Shown here: piece after piece, positions 25,698 through 33,907 of the stretch
Position numbering within the stretch: the stretch's first letter is position 1
How the letters are laid out: each line of letters starts with the position of its first letter
Source: Streptomyces clavuligerus
Lineage (GTDB): Bacteria; Actinomycetota; Actinomycetes; Streptomycetales; Streptomycetaceae
NCBI RefSeq assembly: GCF_005519465.1
Contig: NZ_CP027858.1
Coordinates: forward strand, 5,567,001 to 5,631,000
Length of the DNA stretch: 64,000 bases
Direction: 5' to 3'
Program-made: the position numbers and the translations under genes
The notes under the pieces: generated by a model
Told to the model about the DNA's origin: nothing
The model's input: only the letters and a program-made list of their open reading frames with translations
Database searches by the model: none

Positions 25698-27191
25698 ATG
25701 CTGACAATCCTCGGCTTCGCGATGATCGCGACCTTCCTGGTCCTGATCATGATGAAGAAGATGTCGCCCATCGCGGCGCTGGTCCTCATCCCCGCGCTCT
25801 TCTGCGTGCTCGTCGGCAAGGGTGCCGAGCTGGGTGATTACGTCATCGAAGGCGTCGGCAACCTCGCTCCCACCGCCGCGATGCTGATGTTCGCGATCGT
25901 CTACTTCGGTGTGATGATCGACGTCGGCCTCTTCGACCCGATCGTCCGGGCCATCCTGCGCTTCTGCAAGGCCGACCCGATGCGGGTCGTGGTCGGTACG
26001 GCGCTGCTGGCCGCGATCGTCTCGCTGGACGGCGACGGCTCCACCACCTTCATGATCACCGTCTCGGCGATGTACCCGCTCTACAAGCGGCTCAAGATGA
26101 GCCTGGTCGTGATGACCGGTATCGCCGCCACCGCCAACGGTGTGATGAACACCCTCCCCTGGGGCGGTCCCACCGCCCGCGCGGCGACGGCGCTCAAGCT
26201 GGACGCCGCCGACATCTTCGTCCCGATGATCCCGGCGCTCGCCGTGGGACTGCTCTTCGTCTTCATCCTGGCGTACGTCCTCGGTCTGCGGGAGCGCAAG
26301 CGGCTGGGCTATCTCTCGCTGGACGAGGTGCTGTCGTCGGAGCAGGGTGACGCGCTGGTGAAGGTCGGCGGCGGCGCCAAGGCCGCGTCCGGCGCGGGCA
26401 AGGGTGCCAAGAACAAGGGCGCGAAGGGCAAGGGCAAGGGCGCGGGCGGCGCGAAGGGCGCGGGACAGGCCGCCGGCTCCGGCTCCTCCGGCACCGGCAC
26501 CGGCTCCGATGAGGACGCCGTGGACGGGCCCGCCCAGGTGGAGGAGGGCTTCCAGGGTCTCGACCCCAACCGCCCCACCCTGCGCCCCAAGCTCTACTGG
26601 TTCAACGCCGGACTGACCATCGCCCTCCTCACCGCGATGATCATGGAGCTGCTGCCCATCCCGGTGCTGTTCCTGCTGGGCGCGGCCCTCGCCCTCACCG
26701 TGAACTACCCGAACATGGCCGAGCAGAAGGCCCGGATCGGCGCCCACGCGGAGAATGTCCTCAACGTCGCCGGCATGGTCTTCGCCGCCGCCGTCTTCAC
26801 CGGGGTCCTCACCGGCACCGGCATGGTCAAGAGCATGGCCGACTGGCTGGTCGGGGCCGTTCCCGAGGGCATGGGCCCGCACATGGCCATCGTCACCGGT
26901 CTGCTGAGCCTGCCGCTCACCTACTTCATGTCGAACGACGGCTTCTACTTCGGTGTGCTGCCCGTCCTCGCCGAGGCGGGTGCCGCCCACGGGGTCTCCC
27001 CGCTGGAGATCGCCCGTGCCTCCCTCGTCGGTCAGGCGCTCCACATGTCCAGCCCGCTGGTGCCCGCCGTCTACGTCCTCGTCGGCATGGCGAAGGTCGA
27101 GTTCGGCGACCACACCCGGTTCACCGTGAAGTGGGCCGCCCTCACCTCCCTGGTGGTGCTGGCCGCCGGGGTCGCCTTCGGCATCATCTGA
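25698..27191 (+). CDS. CitMHS-type metal-citrate transporter
   Basis: 497 residues with about 11-12 helices. The family signature TLPWGGPTARAATAL is present, as are SLDGDGSTTFMITVSAMYPLY, MSNDGFYFGVLPVLAEAG and QALHMSSPLVPAVYVLVG. CitM/CitH proteins bring citrate in as a complex with Mg2+ or Ca2+/Fe, coupled to protons. The central cytoplasmic loop (~222-280) carries a Lys/Gly/Ala-rich insert (KGAKNKGAKGKGKGAGGAKG), followed by an acidic stretch SDEDAVDG; this is unusual for the family. A hairpin follows the stop. Second citrate/tricarboxylate uptake system in the window beside TctCBA. Confidence 0.93.
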   Translation: MLTILGFAMIATFLVLIMMKKMSPIAALVLIPALFCVLVGKGAELGDYVIEGVGNLAPTAAMLMFAIVYFGVMIDVGLFDPIVRAILRFCKADPMRVVVGTALLAAIVSLDGDGSTTFMITVSAMYPLYKRLKMSLVVMTGIAATANGVMNTLPWGGPTARAATALKLDAADIFVPMIPALAVGLLFVFILAYVLGLRERKRLGYLSLDEVLSSEQGDALVKVGGGAKAASGAGKGAKNKGAKGKGKGAGGAKGAGQAAGSGSSGTGTGSDEDAVDGPAQVEEGFQGLDPNRPTLRPKLYWFNAGLTIALLTAMIMELLPIPVLFLLGAALALTVNYPNMAEQKARIGAHAENVLNVAGMVFAAAVFTGVLTGTGMVKSMADWLVGAVPEGMGPHMAIVTGLLSLPLTYFMSNDGFYFGVLPVLAEAGAAHGVSPLEIARASLVGQALHMSSPLVPAVYVLVGMAKVEFGDHTRFTVKWAALTSLVVLAAGVAFGII

Positions 27192-27202
27192 CCCGCTCCG
27201 CG

Positions 27203-27231
27203 CCGGGCCCGGGGTGGTTCCCCGGGTCCGG
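27203..27231 (+). terminator. terminator hairpin after citrate transporter
   Basis: CCGGGCCCGGGG (27203-27214) pairs with CCCCGGGTCCGG (27220-27231), one G-U pair, 5-nt loop, 12 nt after the stop. Confidence 0.65.
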
Positions 27232-27442
27232 CCCCGTACCGCCCCCGTACCGCACCGGCGCGGCACCGGTCCACCCCCGGTGTCAGCCCCTCCTTCCTGC
27301 CGGAGACCGGTCCCATCGGTCCCCCCAGGGGCAGGCGCCCGCGGTACGGGGGCGCTGTGCTCCGCACGCGCCCGGCACACCGGCCCCGGGGCGCTTCGGG
27401 CGAGCCCCCGGCGCGGGGTGGGACGCGGGCCACGCGCCGTGA

Positions 27443-27458
27443 CCTAAGCGCTTGCTCA
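27443..27458. promoter_or_regulatory. operator motif CCTAAGCGCTTGCTCA upstream of TetR gene
   Basis: CCTAAGCGCTTGCTCA lies 51 bp upstream of the TetR start. A near-identical copy is at 28768, upstream of the MaoC gene. The AAGCGCTT core is palindromic and typical of TetR operators of lipid-degradation regulators. Confidence 0.6.
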
Positions 27459-27508
27459 CCTCCCGGGGTATGGTGTCCCCGGGAGCCGCACACGAGGAAG
27501 GGCGAGCC

Positions 27509-28138
27509 ATGGGCACGGCCGACGACACGACCGGCGATGAGGTGCCGTGGGGTGAGGTCACCCCCGAAGCGGCGAGAAAGCTGCTGGTCGCCGCCGTGGA
27601 GGCATTCGCCGAGCGCGGATATCACGCGACCACCACCCGGGACATCGCCGGGCGCGCCGGGATGAGCCCCGCGGCGCTCTACATCCACTACCGGACCAAG
27701 GAAGAGCTGCTGCACCGCATCAGCCGCATCGGCCATGAACGGGCGCTGGAGGTCCTGGAGACCGCCGCCGCGCGCCCGGGCACCCCCGGTGAGCGGCTGG
27801 CGGACGCCGTCAGCTCCTTCGTCCGCTGGCACGCCTGGCGCCATGACACCGCCCGGGTGGTGCAGTACGAGCTGGACGCGCTCTCGCCGGAGCACCGCAC
27901 CGAGATCGTGGAGCTGCGCCGCCGCAGCGGTGCCGTGCTGCGGGGCGTCCTGCGGGAGGGGGTGGAGTCGGGCGAGTTCGACGTCCCCGACCTGCCCGGC
28001 ACCACGCTGGCCGTGCTCTCGCTCTGCATCGACGTGGCGCGCTGGTTCAACACCCGGGGGGCCCGCACCCCCGAGGAGGTCGGCGCGCTCTACGCCGACC
28101 TCGTCCTGCGCATGGTCGCCGCCCGGCCGGCGGTCTGA
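27509..28138 (+). CDS. TetR-family regulator (acyl-CoA/lipid type)
   Basis: 209 residues, ATG 27509 after GAGGAAGGG. The N-terminal HTH reads LLVAAVEAFAERGYHATTTRDIAGRAGMSPAALYIHYRTKEELLHRI; the C-terminal ligand domain contains FVRWHAWRHDTARVVQYELDAL and IDVARWFNTRG, resembling KstR2-like/TetR_C lipid regulators. It is convergent with a MaoC hydratase, and both carry the same operator motif upstream, so it likely regulates itself and MaoC in response to an acyl-CoA. Confidence 0.88.
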   Translation: MGTADDTTGDEVPWGEVTPEAARKLLVAAVEAFAERGYHATTTRDIAGRAGMSPAALYIHYRTKEELLHRISRIGHERALEVLETAAARPGTPGERLADAVSSFVRWHAWRHDTARVVQYELDALSPEHRTEIVELRRRSGAVLRGVLREGVESGEFDVPDLPGTTLAVLSLCIDVARWFNTRGARTPEEVGALYADLVLRMVAARPAV

Positions 28139-28223
28139 GCCGGGCGGCGGGGGCCGGACCCGCGGCCGGGCGCCGGGGCGGTGGCCCCGGCCCGGGGCGC
28201 GGCGGATAGCGCGGCGGCGGGGC

Positions 28224-28694
28224 TCAGAAGTAGTAGCGGGACACCGAATCGGCCACGCAGACGGGCTTCTCGCCGCCCTCGCGCTCCACCGTGACCGCCG
28301 TCGTCACCTGCACCCCGCCGCCCGCCTCCCTGACCTCCGTGAGCACGGCCGTCGCCCGCAGCCGCGAGCCCACCGGCACCGGGGCGGGGAAGCGCACCTT
28401 GTCGGTGCCGTAGTTGATCCCCATCGTGACGCCCTCGACCCGCATCACCTGGGGGACCAGCGCGGGCAGCAGCGAGAGGGTGAGATAGCCGTGGGCGATG
28501 GTCGTCCCGAACGGTCCCTCGGCCGCGCGCCCGGCGTCCACATGAATCCACTGGTGGTCGCCGGTCGCCTCGGCGAAGAGGTCGATCCGCCGCTGGTCGA
28601 TCTCCAGCCAGTCGCTGTGTCCGAGCTGCTCGCCGACCGCCGCCCGCAGCTCGTCGGCGGAGGTGAAGATCCTCGGTCCGGCCATGTCGCTCAT
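28224..28694 (-). CDS. MaoC-like (R)-enoyl-CoA hydratase
   Basis: 156 residues from ATG 28694 with GGGAGGCAGGG upstream. Single hotdog domain with the hydratase motif FAEATGDHQWIHVD (catalytic Asp and His) and GPFGTTIAHGYLTLSLLPAL. Such enzymes add water to trans-2-enoyl-CoA to give (R)-3-hydroxyacyl-CoA. The operator at 28768 links it to the convergent TetR gene. The C-terminal ADSVSRYYF is usual in the actinobacterial group. Confidence 0.9.
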   Translation of the reverse strand: MSDMAGPRIFTSADELRAAVGEQLGHSDWLEIDQRRIDLFAEATGDHQWIHVDAGRAAEGPFGTTIAHGYLTLSLLPALVPQVMRVEGVTMGINYGTDKVRFPAPVPVGSRLRATAVLTEVREAGGGVQVTTAVTVEREGGEKPVCVADSVSRYYF

Positions 28695-28767
28695 CCCTGC
28701 CTCCCGGTCCGGGGCGGGTGCCACCCCGGTCTCCGCCGATGTCTCCCGGGCCCGCGCCCCATAGAAC

Positions 28768-28783
28768 CTAAGCGCTCGCTCAG
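28768..28783. promoter_or_regulatory. operator motif CCTAAGCGCTCGCTCA upstream of MaoC gene
   Basis: CCTAAGCGCTCGCTCA differs from the TetR upstream copy at 27443 by one base. It lies 74 bp upstream of the MaoC start and 67 bp upstream of soxR, in the divergent promoter region, so it could affect both. Confidence 0.6.
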
Positions 28784-28849
28784 CCCGCGTGGGCTCAGCA
28801 TGGTCCGACGGCGGACGGCTGTCAACGAGGAGCCACTAGGGTTGACGGG

Positions 28850-29350
28850 GTGCCCGACTCCACCGATCAGATCAAGGAGCTGACTGTCGGTCAGCTCTCC
28901 GCCCGCAGCGGCGCCGCCGTGTCCGCGCTGCACTTCTACGAGGCCAAGGGGCTCATCAGCAGCCGCCGCACCTCGGGGAACCAGCGCCGCTACACCCGGG
29001 ACACGCTGCGCCGGGTGGCCTTCGTCCGTGCCGCCCAGCGGGTGGGGATTCCGCTCGCCACCATCCGGGACGCGCTCGCGGAACTGCCGGACGAACGCAC
29101 ACCCGACCGGGAGGACTGGGCCCGGCTCTCCCGCACCTGGCGCCGTGAGCTGGAGGACCGGATCACCCAGTTGCACCGGCTGCGGGACCATCTCACCGAG
29201 TGCATCGGCTGCGGCTGTCTGTCGCTGGAGACCTGTGTGCTCTCCAACCCCGACGACACCTTCGGACGGAGCATGGCCGGATCTCGGCTGATGCCGGTCC
29301 GCTACCCGGAGCAGGGCCCGGAGCCGGGCCGGGGCCGGAGCGGCGGCTGA
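28850..29350 (+). CDS. soxR: redox-sensing regulator SoxR
   Basis: 166 residues from GTG 28850. MerR-type HTH LTVGQLSARSGAAVSALHFYEAKGLISS, coiled coil ~80-115, and the [2Fe-2S] motif CIGCGCLSLETC with Cys118, 121, 123, 129, the exact SoxR spacing. In streptomycetes SoxR senses redox-active metabolites such as phenazines or actinorhodin and turns on small oxidoreductase, monooxygenase and transporter genes. Those target genes are not adjacent here. Confidence 0.95.
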   Translation: MPDSTDQIKELTVGQLSARSGAAVSALHFYEAKGLISSRRTSGNQRRYTRDTLRRVAFVRAAQRVGIPLATIRDALAELPDERTPDREDWARLSRTWRRELEDRITQLHRLRDHLTECIGCGCLSLETCVLSNPDDTFGRSMAGSRLMPVRYPEQGPEPGRGRSGG

Positions 29351-29604
29351 GGGCACGGCACACGGGTGGGCGGGTGCGTCCCGGGTCCGCTGCGACGCGT
29401 GGGCGTGCCGGGCGGGGTGTGGCCGGGCGGTCTCGTTCCCGTCGGATGCCGGACACCCGGCGCGGTCTCCCGTACGGGGGCATCTGCGTGCGCGTCGTCC
29501 TGCCCCTGGTTCCGGATCGGGGCGGCCCGCCCCCGTGTGCGCTCGGGCCACCGGTCCCCCGGGGCGTTCCCCCGTTGTGCCGCTCCGCCGTCCCGCCCGC
29601 GGTC

Positions 29605-30216
29605 TCAGGCGGCCGACACCAGCGCCTCGCGTGCCGCGCGCTTGGCCGCCGCGAGGGCCTCCGACGTCAGTGCCGGACGGGGCACCACTATGCCGCAGCC
29701 CGTGCACACCGGTCCGGTCCACGGCTCGTGCGCCAGGTCCTGGCGCCAGACGATGACCGTGGTCGTGCAGACGGGGCACGCCGTGCCGGGGCCCCGTTCC
29801 AGCGCCGTGATCAGTCGGCGCAGTACCTCGTCCAGCGGGGCCGAGGGGTGGGCGGCCGGGGTGTCGCACCGTGCCACCCCGTTGCCGCCCCGGGCGCGCC
29901 GGTGCCACTCGTCGTCGGCCGACGGGCGGCGCAGACCGTCGTACTTCTCCCGCCTGCGGCGGTCCGCGAAACTCTCCTCGTACGCGAGCCAGACGGCCCG
30001 CGCCCGCTCCAGCTCGTCGAGTGCGGCCACGAGCCGCACCGGGTCGGGTGACCTGTCCTCGGGGTGGATTCTGTGCCTGTGGCACAGATGGTCCCAGGTC
30101 GCCCGGTGCCCATAAGGGGCGAAACGCTCCAGACACTTGCGCAGCGAGTAGCGCCTGAGCGCCAGGTCGCTCCGCGTGTCGCGGACCTGTCTCGCGAGAC
30201 TCCGAAAACCGGCCAT
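29605..30216 (-). CDS. hypothetical protein with CxxC pairs
   Basis: 203 residues, ATG 30216 preceded by GGAGGTGG. Not recognised. The N-terminal ~100 residues are highly charged helical sequence (RKCLERFAPYGHRATWDHLCHRHRIHPED). A C-terminal part has CPVCTTTVIVW and CTGCGIVV, 34 residues apart, likely a zinc ribbon. Sequence end (LAAAKRAAREALVSAA) is helical. A nucleic-acid or protein-binding role is plausible but not shown. Divergent from the penicillin acylase gene; convergent with soxR across 254 bp that hold nothing recognisable. Confidence 0.7.
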   Translation of the reverse strand: MAGFRSLARQVRDTRSDLALRRYSLRKCLERFAPYGHRATWDHLCHRHRIHPEDRSPDPVRLVAALDELERARAVWLAYEESFADRRRREKYDGLRRPSADDEWHRRARGGNGVARCDTPAAHPSAPLDEVLRRLITALERGPGTACPVCTTTVIVWRQDLAHEPWTGPVCTGCGIVVPRPALTSEALAAAKRAAREALVSAA

Positions 30217-30339
30217 CGCACTGCCACCTCCGTCGCTGGTACATCGGCGTTGCGGTTTGGACGTACAGGTGCCCGCTTCGGCTCCGTAGAAGTGTGGTGA
30301 TTCGGAAAAGGTGGCGTGCAGGTGTCTTACCTCATGAAC

Positions 30340-30352
30340 TTACCGTCGGTAA
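30340..30352. promoter_or_regulatory. TTACCGTCGGTAA palindrome upstream of penicillin acylase
   Basis: Perfect 6-bp arms TTACCG/CGGTAA around one base, 37 bp upstream of the acylase ATG. Looks like a TetR-type operator; no cognate regulator is adjacent. Confidence 0.5.
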
Positions 30353-30389
30353 CCTCCGCGGCGTCTGTCTCCCAGCCGAGGGGCGAGCC

Positions 30390-33368
30390 ATGCGACGACG
30401 ACGCACCGGACGCATCGGATGTACGCGACATGCCGGACTTGACGGGCGAGGGGGGCCGGACGGAACCACCGCACCGGCGGTGTCCGCCCCGCGGTCGGTG
30501 CCCGCCGTCCGCACCGGGCCCGCCGTCCGCACCGGGTGGCTCTCCGTCCGCACCCGGCGGGCCGCGCGGACCGGGGTCGCGGCGACCGCGGCCGTACTGG
30601 CGCTCGCCGCCGGGCTGCTCTCCGCCCCGGCGCGGGCCACCGCCGCCGCACCGGCCCCCGCTGCGGTCCCCGTCGACGGCGACCTCTGCGCCGGGCAGTG
30701 CGCCGACATCCTGCCGCCCGGTCAGAACGGCAACGCGACCCTGGCCGACATCCTCGCCCACCGCACCCTCGGTACCCGGCCCGCGCACAGCTCCGACCAG
30801 CTCGCCCGCTATACCTCCCTGGTCGGCGGAGCCGGCGGTCTCACCGATGAGACCCTCGGCGACTTCTTCAACGACGCCTCCTTCGGCGTCCCCCAGGACC
30901 AGATCGAGTCGGTGATCCGACCGCACCCCGAGGTCACCGTCACCCGGGACCGGAAGAGCGGCATCCCCCACATCAAGGGCACCACCCGCTATGGAACCGA
31001 GTTCGGCGCGGGGTACGCGGCCGGGCAGGACCGGCTGTGGATGATGGACCTCTTCCGGCACATCGGCAAGGGCGACCTCACCCCGTTCGCGGGCGGTGCC
31101 CTGGCCAATCAGGGCCTGGAACAGCAGTTCTGGTCCCAGGCCCCCTACACCGAGGCCGACTACCTGGCCCAGATCGAGTACATCCGCACCACCGGGGGCG
31201 AGCGCGGCCGACTGGCCATGGCGGACGCGCAGGCGTATCTCGACGGCATCAACGCCTACCGCGTCCAGTCCAAGAACGGGCGGTACTTCCCCGGCGAATA
31301 CGTCCTCACCGGACACATCGACTCCGTGACCAACGCGGGTGAGATCAAACCCTTCACCCTCACCGATCTGATCGCCATCGCCTCCGTCGTCGGCGGGCAG
31401 TTCGGCGGCGGAGGCGGCGGCGAGGTCGAGTCCGCGCTCTCCCTGCTCGCCGCCCAGCGCCGCTACGGGGTGGCCGAGGGCACGGCCGTCTGGGAGTCCT
31501 TCCGCCAGCGCGAGGACCCCGAGGCCGTGCTCACCGTCCACGACGGCACCCGCTTCCCGTACGCGGGGAAGCCCGCGTCCCCGCGCGGCATCGCCCTGCC
31601 CGACCCCGGCTCCGTCGTCCGGGAGCAGCTCGTGCACGACCGCACGGGCTCCGCCGCCACCCCCGCCAGGACCCGGGTGGCGGCGCCGAAGCGGCTCGAA
31701 CCCCTGCGGGGGACACACGACGACGGTGTGCTGCCCCCCGGTTCGCTCGCCCCCGGGCGGGGCATGTCCAACGCCCTGATGGTCTCCGGGGAACACACCG
31801 CGAGCGGCCGTCCCCTCGCCGTCTTCGGCCCGCAGACCGGCTACTTCGCGCCCCAGCTCCTGATGGTCCAGGAGCTCCAGGGCCCCGGGATCTCCGCCCG
31901 CGGCGTCTCCTTCGCCGGGGTCGGGATGTATGTCCAGATGGGGCGCGGCCGGGACTACGCCTGGTCCGCGACCTCCGCCGCCCAGGACCTGACCGACACC
32001 TACGCCGTGGAACTGTGCTCGCCCTCGGGCGGCACCCCGGCCCCGGACGCGTCGCACTACCTCCACCGCGGCCGGTGCGTCCCCATGGAGAAGCTGGAGC
32101 GCCGCAACGCCTGGCGGCCCTCCGTCGCCGACTCCACGGCCGTGGGCTCGTACCGGATGCAGGTCTGGCGCACCGCGTACGGCCTGGTCACCCATCGGGC
32201 CACGGTGAACGGGACCCCGGTCGCGTACACCGCCCTGCGCAGCACCTACCGGCACGAGGCCGACTCGATCATCGGATTCCAACTGCTCAACGACCCGGAG
32301 CAGATCACCGACGCGGCCTCCTTCCAACGGGCCGTCCACCGCGTGGGCTATGCCTTCAACTGGTTCTACGCCGACTCCCGCACCACCGCCTACTTCAACA
32401 GCGGGGACAACCCCGTACGCGCCGCGGACATCGACCCCGCGCTGCCCGTCACCGCCGTACCCGCCCATGAGTGGCGCGGCTACGACCCGGTCGCGGGCAC
32501 CGCCGCGTACACCCCGTTCGAGGAGCACCCCCGCTCCATCGGGCAGGACTACTACATCTCCTGGAACAACCGGCAGGCCGAGGGGTACGCGACGGCCGTC
32601 CCCGGCTTCGGCTCCGTGCACCGGGGCGATCTGCTGGACCGCCGGGTGGCCCGGCTGGTCGCGGCCCGGGGGGTCACCAGGGCCTCGCTCACCCGGGCCA
32701 TGGCCGAGGCGGCCGTCACCGACCTGCGCGGCGAGGAGATCCTGCCCGACCTGCTCGCCGTACTCCGCTCCCAGCCGGTCACCGACCCCCGGCTCGCCAC
32801 CGCGATCCAGCGCCTCGACGCCTGGCGGGAGGCGGGCGCCCGGCGCAAGGAGACCGCCCCCGGCTCCCGCCGCTACGCGCACCCCGAGGCCATCCGGATC
32901 CTGGACGCCTGGTGGCCGCTGCTGGTGGCGGCCGAGTTCCGGCCCGGACTCGGCGAGGAGCTGTACGGGGCGCTCACCGCGCAGCTCCCCGTGGACGAGT
33001 CGCCGTCCGCCGCCCATGGGCCGACGGGGGCCCATGGCGGCTCCGCCTTCCAGTACGGCTGGTGGGGATTTGTCGACAAGGATCTGCGCCGGGTGCTCGG
33101 CCGCCCGGTCCAGGGACCGCTCGCCCGCCCCTACTGCGGCGGCGGTGTGCTCGCCGACTGCCGCCAGGCGCTCCTGACCACCCTGGAACAGGCGACGGTG
33201 CGCACGCCGGACCAGGTCTACCCGGGTGACGACCACTGCGCCGCCGGTGACCAGTGGTGCGCCGACGCCATCGCCCACCGGGCCCTGGGCGGCATCACCC
33301 ACCCGGTGTCCCCCTGGCAGAACCGCCCGACGTACCAGCAGGTGATCGAGTTCCCCGCCCACCGCTGA
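30390..33368 (+). CDS. secreted penicillin acylase family N-terminal hydrolase
   Basis: 992 residues from ATG 30390. An Arg-rich N-terminus with a hydrophobic stretch (RRAARTGVAATAAVLALAAGLLSAPARA) is an export signal, possibly Tat, after an unusually long ~45-residue n-region; a later GTG start is possible. The alpha part contains VTVTRDRKSGIPHIKGTTRYGTEFGAGYAAGQDRLW-type family sequence. The beta-subunit nucleophile is Ser460 in GMSNALMVSG, where autocatalytic cleavage frees Ser1 of the beta chain. Later motifs include GYAFNWFYADS and GQDYYISWNN. Ntn acylases of this kind hydrolyse N-acyl bonds: beta-lactams, acyl-homoserine lactones or cyclic lipopeptides such as aculeacin. Confidence 0.93.
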   Translation: MRRRRTGRIGCTRHAGLDGRGGPDGTTAPAVSAPRSVPAVRTGPAVRTGWLSVRTRRAARTGVAATAAVLALAAGLLSAPARATAAAPAPAAVPVDGDLCAGQCADILPPGQNGNATLADILAHRTLGTRPAHSSDQLARYTSLVGGAGGLTDETLGDFFNDASFGVPQDQIESVIRPHPEVTVTRDRKSGIPHIKGTTRYGTEFGAGYAAGQDRLWMMDLFRHIGKGDLTPFAGGALANQGLEQQFWSQAPYTEADYLAQIEYIRTTGGERGRLAMADAQAYLDGINAYRVQSKNGRYFPGEYVLTGHIDSVTNAGEIKPFTLTDLIAIASVVGGQFGGGGGGEVESALSLLAAQRRYGVAEGTAVWESFRQREDPEAVLTVHDGTRFPYAGKPASPRGIALPDPGSVVREQLVHDRTGSAATPARTRVAAPKRLEPLRGTHDDGVLPPGSLAPGRGMSNALMVSGEHTASGRPLAVFGPQTGYFAPQLLMVQELQGPGISARGVSFAGVGMYVQMGRGRDYAWSATSAAQDLTDTYAVELCSPSGGTPAPDASHYLHRGRCVPMEKLERRNAWRPSVADSTAVGSYRMQVWRTAYGLVTHRATVNGTPVAYTALRSTYRHEADSIIGFQLLNDPEQITDAASFQRAVHRVGYAFNWFYADSRTTAYFNSGDNPVRAADIDPALPVTAVPAHEWRGYDPVAGTAAYTPFEEHPRSIGQDYYISWNNRQAEGYATAVPGFGSVHRGDLLDRRVARLVAARGVTRASLTRAMAEAAVTDLRGEEILPDLLAVLRSQPVTDPRLATAIQRLDAWREAGARRKETAPGSRRYAHPEAIRILDAWWPLLVAAEFRPGLGEELYGALTAQLPVDESPSAAHGPTGAHGGSAFQYGWWGFVDKDLRRVLGRPVQGPLARPYCGGGVLADCRQALLTTLEQATVRTPDQVYPGDDHCAAGDQWCADAIAHRALGGITHPVSPWQNRPTYQQVIEFPAHR

Positions 33369-33907
33369 CACCGGCCGGTCCCGTGCCCGCGGGCGCGGCC
33401 GTCGCCCGGTATGGCGCCCGTGTCCAGCGGGGCCCGGCTGCCCCGTCCGGCCCCAGCGGCGGAGCGTTCCCGACGCCGCTCCGGCCCCGCCGCTCCGGCG
33501 CCCGATCCGCCCTCCGCCGCCCGGCCCGGCACCGCGCCGACCGCCCGGGTCCTGTGCCCGGCATCCGGTGCGCCTCGGGTCGCGTGCCCGGGTTCCCCGG
33601 CGCCGCTGCCGCGGACGGCGCCCGGGCAGTGCCTGATGCCGCATCCGGTCCTGGCGGTGGGTGCGGGGTCGCGCGCCCGTTCCTTCCCGTGCCCGGGTAT
33701 CTGCCCGATAGCAGGAGTCGGGGTGGTGCCGCCGAGCCCGCGTCTGAGCCCTCCCCATCGGCGCCGGATGTCCGGGGTACGGGCTCCTTCGGGGCCGCCC
33801 CGCCCGGGTCCGGTGCCCGGCATCCGGTACGGCCCGGTGCCCGGCGGTCGGTGTGCGGGCCCGTGCCCGGCGGGCCCGGAGGTCCCGGGGCGGGCCCCGG
33901 CCCCGGG
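33369..33907. other. gene-free stretch between convergent genes
   Basis: 540 bp, about 80% G+C, between penicillin acylase and the GHSQG hydrolase. Contains the 29-bp direct repeat and a run of gtgcccggc-type repeats. Open frames exist by composition only. Confidence 0.5.
33541..33828. repeat. 29-bp direct repeat pair
   Basis: A 29-bp sequence (ccgcccgggtcctgtgcccg then gcatccggt) at 33541-33569 recurs with one mismatch at 33800-33828. Shorter variants of gtgcccggc also fill the 33830-33890 region. The pair lies wholly in non-coding DNA. Confidence 0.6.

Larger units (their letters stand above)
27192..27508 (+). other. intergenic region citrate transporter / TetR
   Basis: 317 bp with no gene. 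Holds the citrate transporter terminator on the left and the TetR operator motif with the TetR promoter on the right. The middle is GC-rich with no clear structure. Confidence 0.5.
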
